Assembly: GCA_013339895.1 (NCBI GenBank)
Contig: JABACO010000006.1
Location: 13,449,126-13,513,125 of the forward strand
Length of the DNA: 64,000 nucleotides
Source of the DNA: Ephydatia muelleri
Lineage: Eukaryota > Porifera > Demospongiae > Spongillida > Spongillidae
Direction of reading: 5' to 3'
The translations under genes were made by a program, and so were the position numbers. Below the pieces are notes generated by a model. The model searched no databases and was not told the origin of the DNA. It saw only the letters and a list, made by a program, of their open reading frames with translations. Each line of letters starts with the position of its first letter. The stretch's first letter is position 1. Below, one piece after another: positions 1 through 12,492 of the stretch.

Positions 1-719
1 CAGATATTTGGCAAGTCGTCTCCTTGAATTTTATTGAATACTTCACATGCTTTATTGACCCAACATCTGTAAGTTTCAGCAACTACAGGAATGAATAGCC
101 ATTGTCTTTAGGCAATAGCTTGTTCATATTTAGAGTATTTAGTAACTCCTAAAGCTTCCTGTCGATCTGAGCTCAAACTCGCTAGAGACACAGTGGAGTC
201 ATTGAGCGATACCAAATGCAGCTGGATTGGAGAGAGACACAGATGTCAGCTGGGCGAGTGAGGTCTTTTACTAACAGCTAGTACCACATGCTTTTCTAGC
301 GTTGGTGTTAAACACGCATGGCTGCAGATTTCTGCAAGACTACCACAGAGAAAATTATGATGTGTCATTAAGCCACCTCCTGAACGAGTATGATGGCTGC
401 TTCTTCCCATATGGAATATACTAGAGGACAAGCACTAACAATGTTAAAGTATGGAAAACCTAGCCAGCCACCATTTAAACAAAGCTTGTGCATCTTTAGG
501 GTCCGGGAAATGCCCTGCAGGCTGACGATGGTACTGCTCTTTACCTGGAGTTGGCACATGATGTTGAAAAGGTCAGACCCTCTCAGAACGGAGGAAAAGT
601 TCAATATTACAATATTCATGTAGTCAATTGTATACATTTGTGTATAATTGTTTATTTATTTTATGTATATGTGTATTAGATGATGACATATACAAACTCA
701 GTGGTCTGCCAGCACTTAC
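1..719. other. 3' flank/intron of the EGF gene; no assignable exon
   Basis: No exon could be assigned. Reading frames of about 60-90 codons exist on both strands at 246-637, but none shows the six-cysteine EGF pattern or a convincing splice pair. The EGF gene on the minus strand ends its last recognisable exon at 720 with a GTAAGT donor in phase 1, so further exons of that gene must lie below 720 or outside the window. Confidence 0.5.
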
Positions 720-891
720 CAATGCAAGTGTTTCCAGACTGAGAGAAGCCTAAGAAGCAGCTGCAATTGTATGACCCATTAGTATTGATGCATATCTGGT
801 CACAGCTCCCTGCGTTTGCACCACATGAGTCGATTGCTGCACCAAACATAATGTGACTCAGTGGTATCCATAACAATGTTGGTACATGCAT

Positions 892-940
<49 letters not shown>

Positions 941-3900
941 CTCTTCATACAGTGGCAGGTCTTGTTGTTAGCATCCAGCTGGTAGCCATAGAAACAGCCA
1001 CAAAAGAAGCTTCCAATGATATTTGTACATATCTGAGAACATTCACTGGTCCCCAGGGCACACTCATCAATTTCTGCATTAAATTTCAAAAGAAAAAAAA
1101 CAGTATATTTATCACAAAGTGCTCAATAGACATATTGTGTATTAAACAAAGAGGTATTGTGTTGTTCTTGCCTTACTATTAGATAATGTAATTTTCCATT
1201 GATTAGCTTGTTGCTCGCATTGTGTGGGTGTGTTTACAAAATGGCATTACCATGGCAGGTATATCCATATTGAGAATATCCTTGCATACAGCTGCAGGAG
1301 AATGATCCAATGGTGTTGGTGCATATCTGTTCACAGGGGCCTGATCCCTCATTTGGAAGGCATTCATTAATATCTGATTGTAAAGACAAACAACACGTTA
1401 TGAAATGATAAACACACTAGTTGGACATTTTACTCAGCCTTTAAACAAAAGGCAGTTGAAATGAGAACACACTATGAGTACCATTGCAGTTGTATTCAGA
1501 TACATTGTATTCAGGCCACAACCAATTTGTCAACCTACCATCACATGTGTATCCTGAAGAAGATAGTGAGTACCCAGTGGCACAGCTACAAATGAATGAT
1601 CCAATCGTATTGATGCACAACTGATCACAGGATCCTAATCCATTTGATTCGGACCTCTGGCATTCATCTATATCTGCAATGTGGATGTGCAATATTTAGA
1701 GACAGTTGCAAGCATTAAAAGTAACAGCATCATGCACTGTGGCATTTTCATGTTGCTGTCACACGTGAAAGTGAAATGGCATTATGAACTTTCTACAACA
1801 AAACACACGCAGGCAGGAATATATATCTGTGTACAATATACATGCTCTATTTATTATATTTATCAATGGCTTGTATCAATGGCTTGTATCAATGGCTTGT
1901 ATAAATGGCTTGCATCAATGGCTTGGGTATCAATGGCTTGGTATATTTCATGTCCATTGCTATGATTGACATGCAATTTGCTCCCAGCATGTGGAAGACA
2001 TGAAAACAGTGCATGCAACACATGTGCACCGAGCCTCACCTATACAAGTTACATTGTCTGCAGCGAGCTCATATCCAGTAATGCAGTCACACTTGACACT
2101 TCCAATGGTGTTTACACATAACTGAGAACATCCACTAACTCCAAACATGCACTCATTGATATCTGGCAGCAGAGAGAGATTCGAATGTCATTAGTTAGTA
2201 CAAGGGCTATACAGTACTATTACATTATACCATTGCAAGCATATCCAGACACAGCATATCCAGGTAGACAGCTGCATTGGAAGGACCCTATGGTGTTGGT
2301 ACAGTTTTGTGCACATGGACCCAATCCTCCATTAGATAGGCACTCATTGATGTCTAGAAGAAACCAACAGCACAAAACATTACGAGCTTTCAAAGAGCTT
2401 CAATTGATCCTATGAATACAATTCCTGATGGATTGTTTTTGCCAAAAAGGAACACCACACAACTACTTTAAAATTGTTGTGGGTAAGCTCTGATCAGATG
2501 AATTGAAAACTGCTTTGTTGTGTTTATTCAAATGCACTCACCATTGCAATTGTATTGCGATTGAGTATATCCAGGCAGACAGCTACAGTAAAATGAACCA
2601 TTTGTGTTGGTACATTCTTGTGCACATGGACCCAATCCTCCATTAGGTAGGCATTCATTGATGTCTGAAAAGTGAGTCATGAATAGCCTTTACCAAGTGC
2701 AACATACATATAATGGCTTTCCCTGCTAATATTTCTACAAAGAGCACAATTTACAACAATGCCACCTAGTCGCTTAACATAAATTCAGTTGTGTTAATGC
2801 GTGTTATAGTGGCCGTAGCAAATTGATTTGAGCGCCAGTTATTCAAAAATCCTCACCATCGCAGGCATATCCAGACACAGAATATCCAGGTAGACAGCTG
2901 CAGTAGAATGATCCAATGGTGTTGGTACAGTTTTGTGCACATGGACCCAATCCTCCATTAGGTAGGCATTCATTGATGTCTGCAGCAAAAAGACATGGTA
3001 GCTTTATGCATTGATCCTATGAATACAATTCCTGATGGATTTGTTTTTGCCAAAAAGAAACAGCACACAAATACTTAATTGTCATTACATGTTATTGGTA
3101 AGCTCTCTGATCAGATGTATTGTAAACTACTTTGTTGTGTTTATTCAAATGCATAAGGTTAAGGTTGTCAATATGTTGACAGTCAAGTTACTCTCGTGTT
3201 GTGTGGAATAAGACATTCAAATAATAATTGTACAGTGTCCCACAATTACGGGAAATTGTATATTAGCTTTACTTAATTGGTCAATTTAGCCACGTTCTAC
3301 TGTATAGAAAGAAGGTATGATAAAAATAGATTTTGTTAACTTTATTGATTGACTTGATCCAAAAGTTGAATTTCATTTACCCGCCCTTAAATGTTCTCAT
3401 TATATCAACCGACTCTGTTTTGTTACATCTCACCATTGCAGGTATATCCAGACATAGTGTATCCAGGCTGACAGCTGCAGGAGAATGATCCAACGGTATT
3501 GGTACATATCTGTTGGCAAGGACCCAATCCACCATTTGGCAAGCATTCATTGATATCTGCAATGATAAGATATGTGTTTATACATGAGCCCAGCCATCGG
3601 ATGATATTATAAGAATAATCTGGGTATTTAGGAACAGAGGTATTTGTTAAATAATTTTAAATAAAACACCTTTCTTTAGAGGATGGAAATGCGGGCAAGT
3701 GAAGCAAACAATGAGTATACATAAGTGAATAGAGGAACAAATTTTATATCTCACACACATGCTGTGCCATCCATCTACCATGCCAACTTCTCTTTTATTT
3801 CTTTTTTTCAGTGTTATTGTTGATTGCTTTGTTCAAATGATACCTCTTTGATTTTTTCACCATCATTGTGATAGCCTTTGGGTGCAGCAGTATGCTAGGG

Positions 3901-6900
3901 TATGAGCTCTTGCACTCTTATGGCCAGCCACTTGGCCAGCGATTTCTATGGCTAGGTGATGCAGCATGTTCAAGAATGGCTAAATTGTCATATATCCTGA
4001 TAGCAGCTCTTACAATGATATTAAGGCTATAGATAATCATTAATAATTATGACGTGTCTTTAGTTCCAAGTTATATACTAGTCAGAGGGTCAATCCTAAG
4101 ATCTTGCAAGAACTTCATTCTGTTCCTGTAGACCATTAGGTATTGATTTTGTGGACTGACTCGAAGCCATTTAATACAATACAAGAGTCGAAATTATCTC
4201 AGTAAATTTTAATTGTACAAACAATTTCTTGTAGACCAAACAAGCCTTTTATATTTCTCACAATATGGCATACACATTGATGAATATACATGATGTTTCA
4301 TACACTCCTGAGCGTCATCCCGGGGGTACGTTTGTACACATCTGGGTGTACGGAAATTATGCCATTTAGTTTTTGTGCATCAGAAATAAATCCGACAGCA
4401 CACCTAAACATTTTTCATGTATTTATAGCTCTGTTTTGAAATACATAAGGTCTATTTCCTTCTATAAACTTCTAACCAGTTTGCCAAAGTCACGCGTGGC
4501 ATGCATCAGAGGATGTTATTTTGGAAACTTGGTTAGAAGTTTTTAGAAGGACCTATAGACTATAGGGCTTACTAATTTCCGCCCAGTTCCTTAAAATGCA
4601 TCACAAACGTGTATGTGCTGTTGGATTTCATTTCTGATGTACAGTTACAAAGTGGCATTATTCAGAAAGTCTGTACATCTAGGTGTACGACCGTTCGCCC
4701 ATGCAAGACATTGGACATTTTAAAATGATGTTTTGGCATATCAGGCATGGCCATATAAATGATGACGTAAGAATGCTGACAAAATGAAAGGTTACGATGT
4801 GCATGATTATGAAGAACATTGCTGCACATTGCAGAGACCAGACAAAAAGAGCTGTATGACCAAAGGCTGCAGCTGGGGGTGTAAACCAGTGCATGCATAA
4901 ATTGAGTGTTGAGCAAAACGACCATCTGCAGTTGACACTACGGAGCCTCATGTACCATTATGTGTGCCAGTAATGTTGATGACAGCCCTCCCACGTGTGG
5001 TACATACCACTATGTGTCGCATGAATGCCGACCAGCATCGCAAGGCCGCTTGGGAAGTAAACTAAACAACACGGCCATGCACAATGAAAAAACGCGTCAA
5101 ATCAATTATTGATTCACAATTGATTTGACAGTAAAATCAAGCGCAAATCAAGCGCACTTGATTTTACTGTGAAATCATGCCTTGATTAAACAATTGATTT
5201 AAAATCCAATCCATACAACACTAGAAGGCTCTCTTGCAACATGAATTGGAAAGTTGTGTGGCAGATTAATGAAACGTCAGCAATCTATGCACTGTTTGTC
5301 TGATTTGTCGTTTTGTACAATTTTAGCAAGTTGAATACACTTTATTGTTAGAGGGTGGGAGCTTTCCTTTGCACTGTGTTGGCAAAACGAATGCAGCATG
5401 TATACCAGTGCACATCAAACTCTATAAAAAGACGAGTTGTTTTCTCTCACCATTGCAGGCATATCCAGACAGAGTGTATCCAGCATTACAGCTGCACTGA
5501 AATGATCCAATGGTGTTGTTGCATATTTGTGCACATGGGCCTTTCCCTCCATTGGGTAGGCATTCATTGATGTCTGCAACACATCAGTATATAACATGAA
5601 GCATACTTCCAGAGTTGTTTTGAACACTATGACACGCTCTATTCAGCATCATCACTACTCTGAGTCCCACATCCAAGGAAATTTGCTTTTAAAATGTACT
5701 GTTTAAATTGATTGCAACAAATATTTTTGGTTGGCTTTTATATTCATCAATTGATACACTGAGAGGACCCCTGCTAGCTAACTACATTCATATACCCCCA
5801 AAATGGAGATTGCATTTCTCCATTATAATTGAGGTTCTAGACGTGATGGGATTTGGGCTGTGGTTAATACTCTGTGAGTATTGTCAGTGAGTGTCACATG
5901 ACAGCCTCACTAAGATGACAGCTGAGAAGGCATGGATGCCAGCTGTACAGTTTGAGTACCACAATGGTGACACAGATGTGAACTGCGGAGGGAGCTTCTA
6001 AATGAAGTCCAACCACATTGTTATTGTCTACGTGAAGCCAGTAAGGATGAAGGGACAGCATTTTTAACTTTAATGGGTAAATTGAAATCCAATAATCAAG
6101 TAAACTGCCAAACCGAAAAGTGAAAATGACAATAAAACTAGGTTGGAGGATGCAGCTTGCTGGGTTTGATTTGCTAATGGGATACCACAAGGACCAGACA
6201 CAGGATCAGTTAACACATGCTCCACCCTGATAGCACAAGTACTCAATTAAAGTTAAGTGAAATTAGCACATGGTGGTGGGATGATAGGACTGATGACAAC
6301 TCTTGAACTATCTAGGGTTTAATAATCTCCATTACACAACAATGGAAATGGCTGCATAACGTGTGGGTTAGTCTCATAAGAATGTCAGTGATGAGATTAT
6401 TTTAACCAGTGTGCATGTAGTCTTTCAATGCTGTTTCATTACATCTCACCATTGCAGATATATCCAGATGCAGTGTATCCAGGCTGACAGCTGCAGGAGA
6501 ATGATCCAATGGTGTTGGTACATATCTGTTGGCAAGGACCCAATCCACCGTTTCGCAAGCATTCATTGGTGTCTGAAATCATAAAATGCATGTATATGCT
6601 GATGTGTTGCATGTGAATGATAGCTTTGCATAAGGTTAAGGTTGTCAATATATTGGCAGTGAAATTACATCATACAACATTTTTAGGCAACAGCAATTAA
6701 TTTAAAATTTTAAAAACCTATTGTACACACACGAGTCAAATCTGTTTAAATTCACAAGTCATTATACTGCATCAACAAATGGTGTCCATTCTCTCTTATC
6801 ATTGAGAACGTTCAATATATAGCAATCGATTTTGGTAAGTAGCCAAGAATCAAATACATCCATAGCACTAGTGAGGATGGCGGTATGTTCTGCCTTCATT

Positions 6901-9900
6901 CAGCTGCCGAACATGTCATATGCCTGCAGAGTCTAACACAGCCACACCCTTCAACACAATGTTGTGGCCACACCCTTCAACACAATGTTGTGGCCACACC
7001 CTTCAAATCACAAATGCATATGTATTCTCACCATTGCAGGCATATCCAGACAGAGTATATCCAGCATTACAGCTGCACTGAAATGATCCAATGGTGTTGT
7101 TGCATATTTGTGCACATAGGCCTTTCCCTCCATTGGGAAGACATTCATTGATGTCTGCAACACACCATATAACATTTGACACAATCATGTGATTACCTAC
7201 AGCACATGTGAGTACAATCATGTGATTACCTACAGCACATGTGACTACAATCATGTGATTACCTACAGCACATGTGAGTACAATCACACTCATGTTGTGT
7301 GGAATAAGACATTCAAATAATAATTGTACAGTGTCCCACAATTACGGGAAATTGTATATTAGGTTTACTTAGTTGGTCAATTTAGCCAAGTTCTACTCTA
7401 TAGAAAGAAGATATGATACAAATAACTTTAGTGATTGACTTGATTCAGAGGTTGAATCTCCCCTAAATGTTTTCATTATTTCAACCGAGGATCAATTGCT
7501 CTGTTTTGTTACATCTCACCATTACAGGTATATCCAGACGCAGTGTATCCAGGCCGACAGCTGCAGGAGAATGATCCAATGGTATTTGTGCATATCTGTT
7601 GGCAAGGACCCAATCCACCATTTGGCAAGCATTCATTGATATCTGCAATGATAAGATACGTGCTTATACATGAGCCCAGCCATGCATGGGATGATATTAA
7701 AGTATAATCTGGGTATTTAAGAGCAGAGGTATTTGTTAAATAATGTTAAATAAAACACCTTTCTTTAGAGGCAATGGTGATGGAAATACGGGCAAGTGAA
7801 ACAAACAATGAATATACATAAGTGAATAGTAACAAATGAGACAGGGTTTATATCTCACACACATGCAAATATAGGGTTGTTTCATCCACTGAGCCATCCA
7901 TCTACCATGCAATCAATACCAACTTTCTCTAAGATAATATTTTGTTTCTTGCTTCACTCTTTTTTATTAATTGCTTTGTTCAAATGATACCTCTTTGATT
8001 TTTGCACCATAATTGTGATAGCCTTTGGGTGCAGCAGTATGCTAGTGTATGAGCTCTTGCACTCTTATGGCCAGCCACTTGGCCAGCGATTTCTATGGCT
8101 AGGTGATGCAGCATGTTCAAGAATGGCTAATTTGTCATATATCCTGATAGCAGCTCTTACAATAATATTAAGGCTATGAATGATTAAGATTGGCTGGAAA
8201 GTGCATTTGTGCCTCTCTCAAGGAGAAGATTTCGAGTTTTTTTCCAGCCACTACAGTTTGGAGTGGCCTGCAGGGCAGGGGCTGAGAAGATTGTCCATAG
8301 TTTACGAAATTGTATTGAAGAGCATTGGATGCAGGAGGAGGAGGAGTCGTATTGAAAGTGGATATGACAAATGCTTGTTTCTATGCAGGCAGTCCTTGAT
8401 GAATGCTCAGCTTTTTTCCCCGAAATCCTGCCCTGGGTGTCTTGGTTTATGGCTCTCACCCAGAATTGTGGCATCCTATGGGCCATTTAAGTTCACAATC
8501 AGGTGTTCAACAAGGGGAACTGCTTGGGCCAATGTTGTTTGCTCTAGTTCTTCAGAAGCTCATTTCCACCATTGATGGAATGATTAATGTTTACAACTTC
8601 TGCTTCAGGCATGGTACCTTGATGACGGTGTGCTTACAGGTAAAAGATCTGCAGTCCTACGTGCATTGAATCTTATTGAAGCACTGGGACCTCACCTCTA
8701 AATGTGAAGTTTTCAGTCCCCAAGGCAACCATTTGTTTCCACCTGCTGTGAAGTCATCTCTTTCACCTAACTTAGAGATCCTTGGGGTACCAATAGGTGA
8801 CTATTTGCATTGCTCTCACTTCATAGCTGAGAATTGTTCCAAGGCAAAGGTGCTATTCACTGCCCTAGTAGAGGTGGCTGAAGCTGACCTTCATGTTGCA
8901 GTTTCTCTTCTTCGCATTTGTGGTAGTTATTGTAAATTAGTGCATTTAGCCAGAACCACTCCTCCTAGCCTCTCATGTGAGTCCCTGAAGTTCTTTGATG
9001 AGGAGGTAAGTCTCTACCTGCATAGCAGCTGACATCCCAGATGATCACTGGAAGCAAGCACAACTTAGCCTCAGCTTTGGAGGACTTGGCTTTCGTTCTT
9101 TATCTTACCACTCATGTGCTGCATTCATCTCATCTTTGTCTTCTTCAGGTTTTGGTAGTCCCCGTAATCGCCATTTTTTGAGCGCTATTTCGAAGTTCAA
9201 TGCTCTTGTGTCCCCTACAGAGGCCATCACAGTGGAGTCTATTTTGTCCTCTCCTCTCTCCCAGCATGCCTTGTGCAAGAAGTTGGATGATCATCTTTTT
9301 GATGACTTCCTCTCCTGCCAATAAGGTGCGACTTCTCTCTGCCTCTGCTCCTCATGCTAGTTCGTGGCTTTTGGTTGTCCCCTCATTAGGGTTGGGCTTG
9401 CATGATCCGGCTGAGTTTCAAATCGCAGTGATGTGGTGGCTAGGTATGAACTCTTCTATACAATCAATGTGCCCATTCTGCCCCAATATCACCTTGGATC
9501 CTCTTGGACATCATGCAGTGTCATGCAGACATGGTGGTGATGTCATCAGACACAATCGCCTACTAAACATCTTTGCTGAGTTTTGTCGCCGTGCTCACCT
9601 ATCTGTAAGAGTGGAGGTTAGTCAAGGCCTTTCGAGAGTTCAGAGTAATTCCCGTCCAGCGGATGTGCTAGTCGATGCTTGGGATAGGGCAGCCTTCGAT
9701 GTTACTGTTACCTCCCCACTCACTCCTGCTACTTTGCATGACGCGTGTAATTCCGCAGGTGTTGCAGCTCACAAAGCAAAGTGCCGAAAGCACTCTTCCG
9801 ATGACCCAAAGTGTCAGGAGCTGGGGTGGGTATGTGTTCCTTTGGCAGTGGAATCGTATGGGAGCTGGGCAAAGAGGCCCAAAACACCTTCGCTAGACTA

Positions 9901-12474
9901 GCTTCCATCCTCTCAATCTCCCTACACTGTTCTATAAGGCAAAGGTCTTGACAGAGATTTATGGGCGGTTGAATATCTCATTGGTGAGGTCAGTAGCTAG
10001 GGCAATCCTGTCCAGAGATGCAGTGTTCCAGGTTAACTTATGCAATTTTAGAGTTGAACTGTAGGCCTACATGCAGTATATACATGAAGCTCCTAGATGT
10101 TTAGTGTAATGTTATATCATAACTAATACTGCTGCTGTGTTTTCCGTGTATGCTTGTAATATCAATGATTATTATTAAAAAAAAAAATTTAATTAATAGT
10201 AACAAAGTGTGAAGAGTTGGGATTGCGCTGCATTCCAATGGTGGTGGAGTCTTATGGTTGTTGGGGCACAGAGGCGAGGCAGGCTTTGTTGCAGTTGGCC
10301 TCACGACTGGCTGTTCGAACCAACACTTACAAATCCCAAATGCTGAACAGCCTATATGGTCGTCTTAACCTCACTTTGATTAGGTGCAATGCTAGAGCCA
10401 TACTCAGCAGGTCTCACTTTACTTCTTGTGAGCAAGTTGTTCCGGACAATGTTTTTGTCTAGTAACTTTAAGGTGTTTGATTTATTGTGAAATATATGAA
10501 TAATGGTTGTATAAATAATAATAATAATACTACTTTTGTTTTGATAATAAATTTTACATATACCGTAGAGATACACATTATTAATACACTCATAGACTAC
10601 ACACAATGTACACAAAATGCTAACTATATCTACCCTACATCACTTTGACCGATGCTACAGCAAGGATGGCAATGCATTAGCTTGTACCAGGTGAAGGTTC
10701 AGCCGCTCGTAGAGTTCGGTAAGAACCACTGACTTTGCCTTGGACAAGCAAGTGGCTAGTCGAGAAGCTAGCTGGGAGATAGACTCCAAAGCCTCCTTTC
10801 CACAGGCTCCAACGATTCCACCACTAATGGTACACAGACCCAGTCCAGTTCCTTGCATTTGGTGTCATTAGATGAGTGCTTTCTCAGCTCAGTGGTCAGT
10901 GCAGCTACACCTGTTGTCAGACTCGCTTCCAAAAGAGTTGTAGGATTAAGCGGAGATGTGACAGACAGGTCAAAAGCTGCTGGCTTGCCCAAGACCCAGT
11001 TTGGAACTAAAAGGTCAGCTGGACGGGTGTGGCTGTGATTGGTGAGATTGTTACCTATTTCCTCCTGGACACCAAGATGAGCTCGCCGGCAGGACTTCGC
11101 AAGGATATCACGCAGTTTGTTGTGGCGGGAAACCACATCACCACCCCTTTTGCAGGTAACAGCATGAATGATTATTAATAATTATGACGTGTCTTAAGTT
11201 CCAAGTTATATCCTAGTCAGAGGGTATGTGCTGTTGGATTTCATTTCTGGTGACAGTTACAAAGTAATGCCTGTACATCTAGGTGTACGACCGTTCGCCC
11301 ATGCAAGACATTGGACATTAAAGTGATGTTTTGGTAGATGATGACGTAAGAATGCTAACAAAATGAAAGGTTAAGATGTGCATGATTAAGAATAACATTG
11401 CTGCACATTTCAGAGACCAGACAAAAAGATCTGTATGACCAAAGGCTGCAGCTGGAGGTGTAAACAGTGCGTGCATGAATTGAGTGTTGAGCAAAACGAC
11501 CATCTGCAGTTGACACTACGGAGCCTCACGTACCATTCACGTGTGCCAGCAATGTTGATGACAGCCCTCTCACGTGTGGTACATACCCCTATGTGTCGCA
11601 TGAAAGCCTACCAGCATATCAAGGCCGCTTGGGAAGTAAAATTAACAACATGGCCAGGCGCGTGTTAATTTTAATCCGAACAACGCCCATCCAATCCATA
11701 CAATTCGTCCGGCATTTACTTGTGGTCGTTCCAACATTACCCACTAATGCGCTACACCATGTAACGCGTGTGTCGCGACACATTACACGCTGCGGGTGTG
11801 GTTGCAGTCCCATGTAACGCGTGTGTCGCGACACATTACACGCTGCGGGTGTGGTTGCAGTCCCATGTAACGCGTGTGTCGCGACCCGTTACACGCTACG
11901 GGTGTGGTTGCGGTGCCATGTAACGCGTGTGTCGCGACCCGTTACACGCTACGGTTGTGGTTGCGGTCCCGTGCATGCACTCTGGTAGTACTGAGCTCAT
12001 ACGTGCACGCGCAACCATGATGCACGCATGGTTAGATATCAGAGTAGTCTCCGGTAAGTTATTTCGCTTCTCATTGTTCTCAGTAATCTACATATACTAT
12101 ACATGCATGCAGATAATACAAAGATGCATGAACATACATCGACCACTTTAATAGGGTATTTATCTATAGCATTCACCGCATGCCCTAGCTGTCGCTCACC
12201 AGTACACGTCTGTGTTCCGGAAACCTGCGAGTATCCGGAGCAACAAGAGAACTGCGACACGTACCGTAGCACCGTGTTGTACATGGCGGTCGATGAGTAC
12301 CCGGTACTGTATACGACATTAGAAGTAACGCGGGCTTTGGCGGTTTGCCGTATAACTTACGCTGCACAGTAGCTCCACCCCCATCCGAAATTGCTGCAGT
12401 CGTAGTAGTATGTGTACGTGGTCTGCACGTAGTACGAGTTTTGTACTGATTGTGAAGCCATCACGTAGCACACG
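720..12474 (-). CDS. EMI-domain and calcium-binding EGF-repeat secreted protein (partial, multi-exon)
   Basis: Minus-strand gene read from 12474 down to 720 and continuing out of the window. Exons: 12474-12361 and 12306-12200 (EMI-like), then EGF exons 7642-7520, 7154-7032, 6572-6450, 5573-5451, 3556-3434, 2979-2857, 2664-2542, 2353-2231, 2162-2040, 1673-1539, 1373-1251, 1073-951 and 836-720. Nearly every EGF exon is 123 bp, has AG/GT borders and phase 1 at both ends, and encodes one domain starting D-I-N-E-C with C-x-N-T-x-G-S-F-x-C, the calcium-binding and Asp/Asn-hydroxylation signature. The EMI donor is also phase 1, so the reading frame carries across the 4.5-kb intron. The family (fibulin/fibrillin/EMI-EGF proteins) is extracellular matrix or cell surface. 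The signal-peptide exon was not found and the 3' end is missing. Individual exons are secure; joining EMI to EGF is inference. Confidence 0.72.
897..940. repeat. (CA)n microsatellite
   Basis: A run of about 20 CA dinucleotides lies in the short intron between two EGF exons. It makes CVCVCV-type translations that are not protein. Confidence 0.95.
1861..1945. repeat. Short tandem repeat (about 13 bp)
   Basis: Six imperfect copies of a unit reading approximately tatcaatggcttg sit in an EGF-gene intron. Confidence 0.85.
3180..5060. repeat. Duplicated EGF exon and intron block (copy 1)
   Basis: The sequence around 3195-4070, including EGF exon 3434-3556, reappears around 7293-8175 with exon 7520-7642. 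The tail 4036-5060 reappears in shortened form at 11175-11650. The two copies differ by scattered substitutions and small indels. This is a segmental duplication inside the EGF gene. Exon types alternate along the locus (a QQIC type at 3434, 6450, 7520; an AQICNNT type at 5451, 7032), which points to repeated duplication of exon pairs. Confidence 0.8.
7182..7288. repeat. 33-bp tandem repeat, three copies
   Basis: The unit contains aatcatgtgattacctacag and is repeated three times in the intron between EGF exons 7032-7154 and 7520-7642. Confidence 0.9.
8187..10060 (+). pseudogene. Non-LTR retrotransposon ORF2 remnant: RT domain, zinc knuckle, restriction-like nuclease
   Basis: Frames joined across frameshifts give, in order: a stretch beginning [13 protein letters not shown] near 8245, the SGVQQG RT motif near 8505, a degraded LDDG catalytic box near 8620, [16 protein letters not shown] near 8770, a helical thumb-like segment to about 9010, then the C-terminal module 9330-9900. 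That module has C-P-F-C...H-H...C followed by RHN, RPADVLV and FDVTV. This order (C-x2-C-x-H-x-C, RHN, R-P-x-D, D-V-x-V) is that of the zinc knuckle and restriction-like endonuclease of R2-class elements. Stops and frameshifts make it inactive. Assignment to a particular clade is inference. Confidence 0.8.
10199..10465 (+). pseudogene. 3' fragment of the same retrotransposon family
   Basis: Encodes the terminal segment only: [20 protein letters not shown], then LASRLAVRT and [18 protein letters not shown], ending TAG. It is preceded by an A-rich stretch (10160-10190) and followed by TAA-type repeats near 10518, the kind of 3' tail seen at the other copies. Confidence 0.8.
10655..11150 (-). 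pseudogene. 3' fragment of the same retrotransposon family, opposite strand
   Basis: On the minus strand, from about 11150: [62 protein letters not shown], and after a frameshift [11 protein letters not shown] and [14 protein letters not shown]. These are the RHN, RPAD and FD-x-x-V nuclease landmarks of the copy at 8187-10060. The 5' part, including the RT domain, is missing. Confidence 0.8.
11175..11650. repeat. Resumed second copy of the duplicated intron block
   Basis: Matches 4036-5060 with an internal deletion; shared landmarks include aattatgacgtgtctt, the acgaccgttcgcccatgcaa stretch and gcagttgacactacggagcc. It continues the copy interrupted at 8176 by the retrotransposon cluster. 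Confidence 0.8.
11758..11971. repeat. 53-bp satellite, four copies, with CpG-rich palindromic core
   Basis: Units start near 11761, 11814, 11867 and 11920. Each carries a core close to gtgtcgcgacac, a perfect 12-bp palindrome in the first two copies and one base off in the last two. The array is unusually rich in CpG compared with its surroundings and lies 230 bp downstream of the EMI exons, within the large intron. Confidence 0.9.
12200..12474 (-). CDS. EMI-like N-terminal exon pair of the EGF gene
   Basis: Exon 12474-12361 begins after a possible TATAG acceptor or at ATG 12461, and ends in phase 2 at GTAAGT. It is tyrosine-rich ([13 protein letters not shown]) with cysteines before the donor. 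Exon 12306-12200 follows a TATACAG acceptor, completes the split codon, and ends FSCCSGYSQ...TC before a phase 1 GTGAGC donor. The CC-x-GY...C ending is the hallmark of EMI modules, which usually sit just after the signal peptide of secreted multimerising proteins. No signal sequence is visible, so a 5' exon is probably missing. The match rests on cysteine spacing and position only. Confidence 0.5.
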
Positions 12475-12492
12475 CTATACAATTAACACCAG

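Larger units (their letters stand above)
8176..11174. mobile_element. Non-LTR retrotransposon cluster with 11-bp target-site duplication
   Basis: The direct repeat atgaatgatta occurs at 8176-8186 and 11164-11174. Aligned to the duplicated block at about 4030, these are the two sides of one insertion point: sequence before 8176 matches the copy up to about 4029, and sequence after 11174 resumes the same copy. The roughly 3-kb insert holds a plus-strand reverse transcriptase remnant (8187-10060), a second plus-strand 3' end (10199-10465) and a minus-strand 3' end (10655-11150). Target duplication is expected for target-primed reverse transcription. The tail-to-tail arrangement could reflect nested insertions or a rearranged single insertion. 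Confidence 0.7.
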
